64,000 bases of DNA, taken from Myxococcus landrumus. GTDB taxonomy: Bacteria; Myxococcota; Myxococcia; Myxococcales; Myxococcaceae. The position numbers and the translations under genes were made by a program. Shown here piece by piece: positions 51,641 to 59,321 of this stretch; positions within the stretch are counted from its first letter, which is position 1, and the number at the start of each line of letters is the position of its first letter. The notes below the pieces were generated by a model that saw only the letters and a program-made list of their open reading frames with translations, was not told where the DNA came from and made no database searches. The stretch covers positions 711,001-775,000 of the forward strand of contig NZ_CP071091.1 of assembly GCF_017301635.1 (NCBI RefSeq), read 5' to 3'.

Positions 51641-53302
51641 ATGGCGGTCACACTGGAGCAACTGAAGGAACAGGCGAAGCCGTGGATTGAGCCGGTGTCG
51701 GCGGACGCACCCGCGGGCAAGGCGGCCAAGGCCGACCCCGCCTATCTGGAAGTGCTGGCCGAGATGGCCAAGCTCGAGTCCGTCACCGGTGGGGCCATCG
51801 ACTGGCAACAGGTCCAGAGCGCCAGCGGCAAGGTGCTCCAGTCCACGTCGAAGGACCTGCGCATCGCCACCTATCTGGCGCACTGCCTCTACCAGACGCA
51901 GGGCATCGACGGGCTCGCCACGGGGCTCGTGGTCGTCTCCGAAATCCTGGACCGCTACTGGCCCACGCTCTTCCCGGAGCTGGCGCGCATGCGGGGTCGC
52001 GCCAACGTGATGACGTGGCTGGTGGAGCGCACCGCGGCCCATCTCCCGTCGCTGCAAGTGACGGCGAGCGACCGCCCGCGCGTGGAGGCACTCGAGGTCG
52101 CCGCCAGGCGCCTGTCGGAGGTGTCGAAGCAGAAGTTCGAAGCCAACGGGCCCGCGATGCGCCCCTTGTTGGAGAGCGTCCAGCAGCTGATGGCGTCGCT
52201 GCCGGCGGAGGCGCCACCTCCACCTCCACCTCCACCTCCACCTCCCACGCCCGTGGCCGCCCCAGCTCCAGCGGCGCCCAAGCCCGCACCGCCGCCTGTC
52301 GCCGCGCCGCCCCCTCCACCCGTGGCCGCCGCCGCGCCGGCGCCCATGCCCGCGCAGGCGATGCCCGCGGTGGGCGCACTGGCGAGCGCGGATGCGGCGG
52401 TCGACTTCCTTCGGCAGACGGGCATCGCGCTGGTCAGCGCCGCGGGAGTGGTGCGCGGCGCGTCGCCCGTGGACCCGCTGTCCTACCGGCTGCTGCGCAT
52501 CGGGCTCTATCTCCACCTGGCCCAACCTCCGCCGGCGGATGCCAGTGGCAAGACGAGCATCCCCGTGCCGCCGGAGAACCTGCGCGCGAACCTGGAGCGC
52601 ATGGCGGCCAACGCCCGCTGGGCACCGCTGCTGGAGGAGTCCGAGGCGACCCTCAGCCAGCATCGCTTCTTCCTGGACCTGCACTACCTGAGTGCGAAGG
52701 CCCTGGGGGAGCTGGGGCACACCGCGGCACGTCAGGCATTGGTGGCGGAGCTGGCATCCTGGCTGAAGCGGATGCCCACCGTCCCGGGACTCCAATTCGG
52801 TGACGGCACTCCCGTCGCTTCACCCGAGACGCGCGCATGGCTGGAGTCCGTCGTCGCGCCGCCCGTGTCGCCTGCCGCGCCACAATCATTCTCGGGAGCC
52901 GAGACGGAAAAGGGAGACACCGCGGCGGAGGTGCTCGCCGAGGCGCGCAAGCTGTTGTCAGGCGGCAACGCTGCGGGCGCGGTGAACCTTCTCCAGGAGC
53001 AGGTGGGCGCTGCGGGCACGGGTCGAAAGCGATTCCAGGCCCGACTCACCCTCGCGAAGCTCTGCGCCGCGGCGGGCCAGTCCCACGTGGCACGTGCCCT
53101 TTACGAAGTCCTCGACCGCGAGTCGTTGGAGCGCGGGCTGGATACGTGGGAACCGAAGCTGTCGGCGGAGTGTCTGGAAGGATGGCTCGCTCTCTCACGT
53201 CCTCCGCCAAAGTCACCTGAGGCGCTGGTGTCTGACTTCACCGCCCGTTATCATCGGCTCTGTCTGCTTGAGCCGAGTGCCGCGCTGAAGGTGGCGCCCT
53301 AA
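51641..53302 (+). CDS. tssA: T6SS cap/baseplate protein TssA (ImpA family)
   Basis: A 553-residue protein with an ImpA N-terminal domain (PVSADAPAGKAAKADPAYLEVLAEMAKLE). A Pro/Ala-rich linker follows (about residues 185-245), coded partly by a hexanucleotide repeat, then a helical C-terminal domain of the VasJ type. TssA organises sheath growth at the baseplate or the distal end. AAAGGAGGGGG is a strong ribosome site. The long Pro tract is likely a flexible spacer. Confidence 0.92.
   Translation: MAVTLEQLKEQAKPWIEPVSADAPAGKAAKADPAYLEVLAEMAKLESVTGGAIDWQQVQSASGKVLQSTSKDLRIATYLAHCLYQTQGIDGLATGLVVVSEILDRYWPTLFPELARMRGRANVMTWLVERTAAHLPSLQVTASDRPRVEALEVAARRLSEVSKQKFEANGPAMRPLLESVQQLMASLPAEAPPPPPPPPPPPTPVAAPAPAAPKPAPPPVAAPPPPPVAAAAPAPMPAQAMPAVGALASADAAVDFLRQTGIALVSAAGVVRGASPVDPLSYRLLRIGLYLHLAQPPPADASGKTSIPVPPENLRANLERMAANARWAPLLEESEATLSQHRFFLDLHYLSAKALGELGHTAARQALVAELASWLKRMPTVPGLQFGDGTPVASPETRAWLESVVAPPVSPAAPQSFSGAETEKGDTAAEVLAEARKLLSGGNAAGAVNLLQEQVGAAGTGRKRFQARLTLAKLCAAAGQSHVARALYEVLDRESLERGLDTWEPKLSAECLEGWLALSRPPPKSPEALVSDFTARYHRLCLLEPSAALKVAP
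52214..52243 (+). repeat. (CCACCT)5 simple repeat in tssA
   Basis: Five exact copies of CCACCT encode alternating Pro codons in the TssA linker. Being a multiple of three, length changes would keep the frame and only alter the linker length. Confidence 0.9.
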
Positions 53303-53328
53303 AGCCAACCCAACCAGGAGGTCGTGCG

Positions 53329-53823
53329 GTGAGCAAGGAAGGTTCTGTGGCGCCCAAGGAGCGCGTCAACATTGTCTATAAGTCGGACACTGGGAACGCG
53401 CAGTCAGAAGTCGAGCTGCCCCTCAAGGTTCTCGTGGTGGGAGACTTCACGGGCCGCCAGGACGAGCGTCCCGTCGAGGAGCGGGCGCCCATCAACATCG
53501 ACAAGGGCAACTTCAATGAGGTGATGGCCAAGCAGGGGCTGTCGTTGGACGCGAGCGTGCCGAACAAGCTCTCCGACGACCCGGACGCGAGCATGTCTGT
53601 CGCGTTGAAGTTCCAGAACCTGTCGGACTTCACCCCGGAGGGCATTGTCAATCAGGTGCCGGAGCTGCGTCAGCTCCTGGAGCTGCGCGCGGCGCTCAAC
53701 GCCCTCAAGGGCCCCCTGGGCAACGTGCCGGCCTTCCGCAAGAAGATCCAGACGTTGCTCGGCGACTCCGAGGGACGTCAGAAGCTCATGGCGGAATTGG
53801 GGCTGGACAAGAAAGCCGACTAG
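53329..53823 (+). CDS. tssB: T6SS sheath small subunit TssB (VipA)
   Basis: A 164-residue protein starting with GTG 53329, preceded by AGGAGG. It has APKERVNIVYKSD, the LPLKVLVVGDFTGR strand and the middle FQNLSDFTPEGIVNQVPELRQLLELRAAL, all typical of VipA. It assembles with TssC into the contractile sheath that drives the Hcp tube. Gene order tssB-tssC-hcp is conserved in many loci. The length matches the family (about 165). Confidence 0.97.
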   Translation: MSKEGSVAPKERVNIVYKSDTGNAQSEVELPLKVLVVGDFTGRQDERPVEERAPINIDKGNFNEVMAKQGLSLDASVPNKLSDDPDASMSVALKFQNLSDFTPEGIVNQVPELRQLLELRAALNALKGPLGNVPAFRKKIQTLLGDSEGRQKLMAELGLDKKAD

Positions 53824-53862
53824 GCCGCGACTTGCAACGCATTCACAAAAGGCGTGACACAG

Positions 53863-55347
53863 ATGAGCACTGAAGCCAAGCAAATCGCGGCGGTCGACAC
53901 GGCCGACGCCGCCCCGTCGCTCCTGGACGAGATCCTCTCCGAAACCAAGATGAAGCCGAGCGACGACGGCTATGACGTCGCTCGCCGAGGGGTGCAGGCC
54001 TTCATCGCGCAGATGCTGGCGCCGGGCCGTTCCGCGGAGCGCGTGGACAAGGCCTTGGTGGACGCGATGATCGCGGAGGTGGACCAGCGCCTGAGCTCGC
54101 AGGTCAATGAAATCCTCCACCACCCGCAGCTCCAGTCCCTGGAGTCCTCCTGGCGCTCGCTCAAGTTCCTGGTGGAGCGCACGGACTTCCGTGAGAACAC
54201 CCGCGTGGAGGTGCTCAACGCCTCCAAGCAGGACCTCATCACGGACTTCGAGGACGCTCCCGAGGTGGTGAAGTCGGGCCTGTACCGCACCGTCTACTCC
54301 AACGAGTACGGCGTCTTCGGTGGCAAGCCCTACGGCCTGGTCGTCGGCAACTTCGACGTCGGCCCGGGGCCCGAAGACCTGTCGCTGCTGAGCAAGATTG
54401 CCTCGGTGGCGGCCATGTCCCATACGCCGTTCGTGGCCAATGCCTCGCCGGAGTTCTTCGGCCAGCAGGAGTCCTTCCTGGGGCTGCCGGCCCTCAAGGA
54501 CCTCAAGTCCCTCTTCGAGGGTCCGCAGTACGCGCGCTGGCACTCGTTCCGCGAGAGCGAGGACGCGCGCTACGTGGGTCTGTGCATGCCGCGCTTCCTC
54601 CTGCGGCTGCCGTACAGCGAGAAGACAGTGCCGGTGAAGGCGTTCAACTTCACCGAGGACGTCGTCGGCCACCACGAGCGCTACCTGTGGGGCTATGCGT
54701 CCACGGCGTTCGCCAGCCGGGTGACGGACTCGTTCGCCAAGTTCCGCTGGTGCCCGAACATCATCGGCCCTCAGGCGGGTGGCGCGGTGGAGAACCTGCC
54801 GCTGCACCAGTACGAGGCCATGGGGGAGATCCAGACGAAGATCCCCACCGAGGTGCTCCTCACCGAGCGGCGCGAGTTCGAGCTGTCCGAGGAGGGCTTC
54901 ATCGGCCTGGTGTTCCGCAAGGACACGGACAACGCGGCCTTCTTCTCCGCCAACTCGGCGCAGAAGCCCAAGTTCTTCGGCAACACGCCGGAGGGCAAGG
55001 CGGCCGAGACGAACTACCGGCTGGGCACCCAGCTTCCGTACATGTTCATCATGTCCCGCCTGGCGCACTACTTGAAGGTGCTCCAGCGCGAGCAGATTGG
55101 CAGTTGGAAGGAGCGCGCGGACCTGGAGCGCGAGCTGAACCAGTGGATCAACCAGTACGTCGCGGACATGGACGAGCCGGCGCCCAGCGTGCGCTCCAGA
55201 CGTCCACTCCGCACCGCCCGCATCAAGGTGGAGGACGTGGAGGGGCAGCCCGGGTGGTACCGCTGCAACCTCCAGGTGCGTCCTCACTTCAAGTACATGG
55301 GCGCGGCTTTCACGCTCTCGCTTGTTGGCAAGCTGGACAAGGAGTGA
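53863..55347 (+). CDS. tssC: T6SS sheath large subunit TssC (VipB)
   Basis: A 494-residue protein. ATG 53863 is preferred because AAAAGG lies 10 bases upstream, whereas GTG 53854 is too close to it. It contains the VipB core: LQSLESSWRSLKFLVERTDF, KPYGLVVGNFDV, and the C-terminal SVRSRRPLRTARIKVEDVEGQPGWYRCNLQVRPHFKYMGAAFTLSLVGKLDKE-like end. It is the main sheath protein and ClpV substrate partner. A strong stem-loop follows before hcp. Confidence 0.97.
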   Translation: MSTEAKQIAAVDTADAAPSLLDEILSETKMKPSDDGYDVARRGVQAFIAQMLAPGRSAERVDKALVDAMIAEVDQRLSSQVNEILHHPQLQSLESSWRSLKFLVERTDFRENTRVEVLNASKQDLITDFEDAPEVVKSGLYRTVYSNEYGVFGGKPYGLVVGNFDVGPGPEDLSLLSKIASVAAMSHTPFVANASPEFFGQQESFLGLPALKDLKSLFEGPQYARWHSFRESEDARYVGLCMPRFLLRLPYSEKTVPVKAFNFTEDVVGHHERYLWGYASTAFASRVTDSFAKFRWCPNIIGPQAGGAVENLPLHQYEAMGEIQTKIPTEVLLTERREFELSEEGFIGLVFRKDTDNAAFFSANSAQKPKFFGNTPEGKAAETNYRLGTQLPYMFIMSRLAHYLKVLQREQIGSWKERADLERELNQWINQYVADMDEPAPSVRSRRPLRTARIKVEDVEGQPGWYRCNLQVRPHFKYMGAAFTLSLVGKLDKE

Positions 55348-55356
55348 GAGCGCAGG

Positions 55357-55382
55357 CGTGAGACCCGTTTCAGGGTCTTACG
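55357..55382 (+). other. Stem-loop between tssC and hcp
   Basis: Ten paired bases (one G-T) around a six-base loop, GTTTCA: left arm 55357-55366, right arm 55373-55382, with AGACCC/GGGTCT at the core. It begins 10 bases after the tssC stop. There is no T-run, so an RNA processing or stability element that lets hcp mRNA accumulate separately is more likely than full termination. Confidence 0.55.
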
Positions 55383-55492
55383 GTCGCCGTGCTTGAGGAG
55401 GCGGCGGCCATCATGCAGTCCGGAGCCCTGATGTGCGGGGCTCCGTTCCACATCGCAGCCGTCACACCACCTCAAGCAGGGGGAGAGCCACA

Positions 55493-55984
55493 ATGGCCGA
55501 GACAGTACATCTGTACCTCAAGGCGAATGGGTCCGAAATCCAAGGAGAGAGCACTCAGACGAGCCTGGGGCGCGAGAACTCCATCGAGTGCCTGTCCTAC
55601 GTCCAGTCCGTCATCACCGCGCGCGAAGCCGGAAGCGGGATGGCGACGGGTCGCCGCCAGTATGAGCCTTTGCGCATCATCAAGCGCATCGACAAGTCTT
55701 CGCCGCTGCTGGCGAAGGCGCTCGTGGAGAACCAGAAGATTGACGCCGTGTTCAAGTTCTTCCGTCCGAACCCGACGGGAGATGGAACCACCGAGCAGTT
55801 CTACACGGTGAACATCAAGGACGGCCGCATCTCCAGCCTCAAGCAGATCGTTCCGGACACCTTCATTCCGGCGACGTCCCAGCAGCCTCCTCACGAGGAG
55901 ATCACGTTCGTGTTCCACACCATCAGCTGGGAGTACACCAACGGTGGTGTCTCTCACGAGGACCAGTGGAGCGCCAACCGGTAA
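55493..55984 (+). CDS. hcp: T6SS tube protein Hcp (TssD)
   Basis: A 163-residue protein with the Hcp fold signature: start MAETVHLYLKANG, EIQGESTQTSLGRENSIE, then RRQYEPLRIIKRIDKSSPLLAKAL and a C-terminal FVFHTISWEYTNGG. Hexamers stack to form the expelled inner tube. AGGGGGAGAG before ATG 55493 is the ribosome site. It has no extension, so it is a structural rather than an effector-fused Hcp. A 145-base gap with a stem-loop separates it from tssC. Confidence 0.96.
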   Translation: MAETVHLYLKANGSEIQGESTQTSLGRENSIECLSYVQSVITAREAGSGMATGRRQYEPLRIIKRIDKSSPLLAKALVENQKIDAVFKFFRPNPTGDGTTEQFYTVNIKDGRISSLKQIVPDTFIPATSQQPPHEEITFVFHTISWEYTNGGVSHEDQWSANR

Positions 55985-56053
55985 TGCGGCGGGCCCGCTC
56001 GTGCTCCCGCCCGTCGAGGGGAGCGCGAGCAAGCCATCGAGGAGGGGTTGCAG

Positions 56054-56446
56054 GTGACGGGACGTGGTCTGCTGTCTCGAATCGATGCGGGGAAGGGCTC
56101 GAGTGAGCGCGACGTGGACATGACCGAGTCCATCGTCGAGCACCTGCGCGTGCTGCTCAACACGCGCAAGGGCGGGTCCGCCACGGTGCCGGGGTTTGGC
56201 ATCGTGGACTTCACGGACTTCGTCCACACCTTCCCCTCGGCCATCCAGACGCTGCAGTCCGCGATACGCACGACGGTGCTCGAGTTCGAGCCCCGCATCT
56301 GCAACATCAGCGTGCGCCACCTCCCCGACGCGGACCCGCTGGTGTTGCGCTTTGAAATCACCGCTCAGCCCGCGGGCCGTGGGGTGAGGGGAATGCTTCG
56401 CTTCCGGACGCAGATGTCGCCGGGAGGCAAGATCGAGGTCTGGTGA
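56054..56446 (+). CDS. tssE: T6SS baseplate protein TssE (gp25-like)
   Basis: A 130-residue protein; GTG 56054 sits 6 bases after GGAGGGG, better than the TTG at 56048. It contains GLLSRID at the start, SIVEHLRVLLNTRKG, PGFGIVDFTDF and the EPRI motif (FEPRICNISV), all conserved in gp25-like wedge proteins. It forms the baseplate wedge with TssF and TssG, whose genes follow. The length is normal for the family. Confidence 0.95.
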   Translation: MTGRGLLSRIDAGKGSSERDVDMTESIVEHLRVLLNTRKGGSATVPGFGIVDFTDFVHTFPSAIQTLQSAIRTTVLEFEPRICNISVRHLPDADPLVLRFEITAQPAGRGVRGMLRFRTQMSPGGKIEVW

Positions 56447-56475
56447 GTGTTGCCGGTATGGCGGGGTGAGCCGCG

Positions 56476-58218
56476 GTGTTCAGCAAGTACTACCAGAGCG
56501 AGTTGACGTACCTCCGGGAGATGGGCCGCGCGTTCGGCACCGTCAATCCCGCGCTCGCCGGGCTCCTGGTGGAGCGCGGTGGTGACCCCGACGTGGAGCG
56601 GTTGCTGGAGGGCTTTGCCTTCCTCACCGCCCGCGTTCGCGAGCGCATTGACGACTCCGTGCCGGAGGTGGTGCACGGCCTGACCGAGCTGCTCCTTCCG
56701 CACTATCTCCGGGTGATTCCGGCCTGCTCCGTGGTGGAGTTCACGCCGCATGCGCGCCTGTTGCGTGGACGCTCGCGCATCGCCGAGGGAGCGGAGGTGG
56801 GCACCAAGCCGGTGGACGGCACCGTGTGCACGTTCCGCACGACGCGCGCGGTGGACCTGCTGCCGCTGACCTTGAGCGAGACGACGCTGGACCAGTCGTC
56901 GCCCGCGTCGCCGGTGCTGCGCGTGCAGCTCCAGGTGGTGGAGCAAGCACGGGCGGAGATCTTCCAGGAGGAGGGACTGTCGCTGTTCATCAGCGCCGAG
57001 CTGCCGGTGGCCTCGATGCTGATGGTGTGGCTCCTGCGCCATTGCAAGGGCGTGGTGCTGCGCAATCCGGTGGAAGGCGAGAGCGTGAGACTGGGGCCGG
57101 ACTGCATCCGTGCCTCGGGCTTCGCCCCCGACAACCGGCTGTTGCCCTGGCCCGCGCTGGCTCCGGAGGGTTACCGGCTCTTGCAGGAGTACTTCACGCT
57201 GCCGCAGAAGTTCCTCTTCATCGACGTGAAGGGACTCCAGGCGGCCTCGGAGCTCACGGGCCAGAAGCTGGAGCTCATCTTCGAGTTCGAGCGTCCCCCC
57301 GCGCTCCCCGGGCGCATCCCCAAGGATGTCTTCCGGCTGCACTGCGCGCCGGTGGTGAACCTCTTCAGTGCCTCGGCGGACCCCGTGCGGACGAGCGCGC
57401 TGGGGCATGAGCACCTGGTTCGGGCCGCGGGCCTGGACCCCGCGCACATGGAAGTGTACTCGGTGGATTCGGTCACCGGGCTCCAGACGGGCAGGACGGA
57501 GCGGCAGCAGTACCGGCCCTTCTTCGACTTTGCTCACGCCGCGACGGACAGCGGTCGCTTCTACCGGCTGCACCGGGGGGCATCGCCGCTCGACGACGGG
57601 ATGGACGTCTCGCTGTCGCTGGGCAGTCCCCGCGACGCCGCGCCTTCCCTGGCGGACGAAACGCTCTCCATCGACCTCACGTGCACCAACCGCTCCCTGC
57701 CGTCGCGCTTGCAGGTGGGGGACTTGAGCGTGCCGACCGCCGCGTCGCCCACCACCGCGCGCTTTCGCAACATCGTCGCGGTGACGCGTCCGGCGCGCCC
57801 GCCCGTGGGCTCCGAGCTGCACTGGCGGCTCTTGTCGCACCTGAGCCTCAACCAGCGCTCGTTGTTGGAGCCAGGCGCGCTCCAGTCGCTGCTCGCGCTC
57901 TACAACTTCCAGGCGACCGCGGACCAGTCCACGGCGCGCGCCAACCAGCTCCGGGTGGAGGCGCTGCGAGCCGTCCAGGCGCAGCCCATCACGCGCTTCT
58001 TCCAGGGGGCGCCCGTGCGTGGCGTGCAGGTGACGGCGGACCTGGATGAGGCGGGTTTCACGGGGGCGGGGGACGCGTTCCTCTTCGGCTGTGTCCTCGA
58101 CGAGCTGTTCGCCTCGCACGTGAGCCTCAACTCCTTCAGCGAGTTCGTGCTGCGCCTTCAACCCTCTCGACTGGAGTACCGGTGGTCTCCCCGGAACGGC
58201 CGACAGACGATTTGCTGA
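56476..58218 (+). CDS. tssF: T6SS baseplate protein TssF
   Basis: A 580-residue protein beginning with GTG 56476. The opening FSKYYQSELTYLREMGRAFGTVNPALAGLL, followed by DPDVERLLEGFAFLTARVRERIDD, is the TssF signature. It builds the wedge with TssE and TssG around the VgrG hub. The 3' end overlaps tssG by 37 bases in another frame, implying coupling. The usual length is about 590. Confidence 0.96.
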   Translation: MFSKYYQSELTYLREMGRAFGTVNPALAGLLVERGGDPDVERLLEGFAFLTARVRERIDDSVPEVVHGLTELLLPHYLRVIPACSVVEFTPHARLLRGRSRIAEGAEVGTKPVDGTVCTFRTTRAVDLLPLTLSETTLDQSSPASPVLRVQLQVVEQARAEIFQEEGLSLFISAELPVASMLMVWLLRHCKGVVLRNPVEGESVRLGPDCIRASGFAPDNRLLPWPALAPEGYRLLQEYFTLPQKFLFIDVKGLQAASELTGQKLELIFEFERPPALPGRIPKDVFRLHCAPVVNLFSASADPVRTSALGHEHLVRAAGLDPAHMEVYSVDSVTGLQTGRTERQQYRPFFDFAHAATDSGRFYRLHRGASPLDDGMDVSLSLGSPRDAAPSLADETLSIDLTCTNRSLPSRLQVGDLSVPTAASPTTARFRNIVAVTRPARPPVGSELHWRLLSHLSLNQRSLLEPGALQSLLALYNFQATADQSTARANQLRVEALRAVQAQPITRFFQGAPVRGVQVTADLDEAGFTGAGDAFLFGCVLDELFASHVSLNSFSEFVLRLQPSRLEYRWSPRNGRQTIC

Positions 58219-59267
58219 AGGCCGTCGAGTCGCTGAGCGCCCGGCCGGGACAGTTGTCGTTCCGGCCGCTGGTGGCGTTGCTCGAGCGGCTGACGTCCTC
58301 GGCGGTGCCCGTGGGGGGGACAGGGCCCGCCCTGGACGAGCGCATCCGCTTCCGCCACGACCCGTCGCTCGCGTTCAGTGCGAGCGACGTGAGCCGCGTC
58401 CGCGTCATCTCCCAACCGGATGCGCACGGCGGGTCGGCGGAAGTCATCGAGGTGGTCTCCACGTTCCTGGGGCTCACGGGCTCGGTGTCGCCCCTGCCGG
58501 ACTACATCCTGGAGGAGATTGCCCAGGAGGACCCGGACAGCGCGCGCCGGCGCGACTTCCTGGACCTCTTCCACCACCGCCTGCTGTCGCTGCTGTACCG
58601 CGCGCTGGTGCGCTACTCGCTGGCGGCGGAGACGACGCGCGGGGGGAGTGATGCCTGGTCGCAGCGGGCGCTCGCGCTGGGTGGGTTGGACACGTATGAG
58701 CGGCCCTATGCGGGGGCGCTGTCGTCCGCGCAGTTGCTGCGCCTGATGCCGCTGTTGTCCGCGAGGGCGCGGACGGCCGGGGTCCTCGAGCTTGCGTTGA
58801 CGGACGTGTTGTCCCCGGTGTTGGGGGAGGCGACGGTGTCGCTGCGGCAGTTCTCCGGCGCGTGGGTGGACATCGAGGCGGACAACCGGATGCGGCTGGG
58901 CCGCTCGAACTCGAACCTGGGCCGCTCGATGCTCCTGGGGGCCCGGGTGTTCGACCGCTCGGGCGGGTTCAGCATCCACATCTCTCCGCTGGAGGGGGAT
59001 GTCTACCGGCGCCTGCTTCCGGAGGGAGACCTGTCGCCGGTGGTGCGCGAGGTGGTGGACCTCTTCGTGAGAGACCCCCTCGATTGTTCGCTGGTGCTGG
59101 GCGTGCGCGAGGTGGAGCTGCCGAGGTTCCGTCTGTCGCGCGAAGGGTCCTTCCGGCTCGGGCAGGACTGCTATCTGGGGCAGCGCAGGAGTGACTCGCG
59201 CCTGCGCATGCGCACCGTGCCGCTCCCGTCAGCCCCGAGACGGGCCGAGCCCCTCTCACCGCCGTGA
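58182..59267 (+). CDS. tssG: T6SS baseplate protein TssG
   Basis: A 361-residue protein starting with GTG 58182 inside the tssF end. It has LSFRPLVALLERL, IRFRHDPSLAFSASDVSRV, FLGLTGSVSPLPDYILEEIAQED and FLDLFHHRLLSLLYRAL, which are standard TssG blocks. It is the third wedge component. The overlap start is unusual in size, but no later start keeps the conserved N-terminus. Confidence 0.96.
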   Translation: MVSPERPTDDLLKAVESLSARPGQLSFRPLVALLERLTSSAVPVGGTGPALDERIRFRHDPSLAFSASDVSRVRVISQPDAHGGSAEVIEVVSTFLGLTGSVSPLPDYILEEIAQEDPDSARRRDFLDLFHHRLLSLLYRALVRYSLAAETTRGGSDAWSQRALALGGLDTYERPYAGALSSAQLLRLMPLLSARARTAGVLELALTDVLSPVLGEATVSLRQFSGAWVDIEADNRMRLGRSNSNLGRSMLLGARVFDRSGGFSIHISPLEGDVYRRLLPEGDLSPVVREVVDLFVRDPLDCSLVLGVREVELPRFRLSREGSFRLGQDCYLGQRRSDSRLRMRTVPLPSAPRRAEPLSPP

Positions 59268-59283
59268 CGCCGCTTCGGCGGTG
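59257..59283 (+). other. Stem-loop spanning the tssG stop
   Basis: CACCGCCG (59257-59264) pairs exactly with CGGCGGTG (59276-59283); the tssG stop codon lies in the 11-base loop. It could pause or partly terminate transcription before tssH. No T-tract follows. Confidence 0.42.
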
Positions 59284-59321
59284 TCCCCACCTTCGTTCAT
59301 CCGAAGTCCAGGAGTGAAGAC

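Noticed and set aside
52214..52360. Possible CRISPR or tandem-repeat array
   Set aside because: It is a short CCACCT repeat and Pro/Ala codons inside the tssA frame, with no spacers; it codes for a flexible linker.
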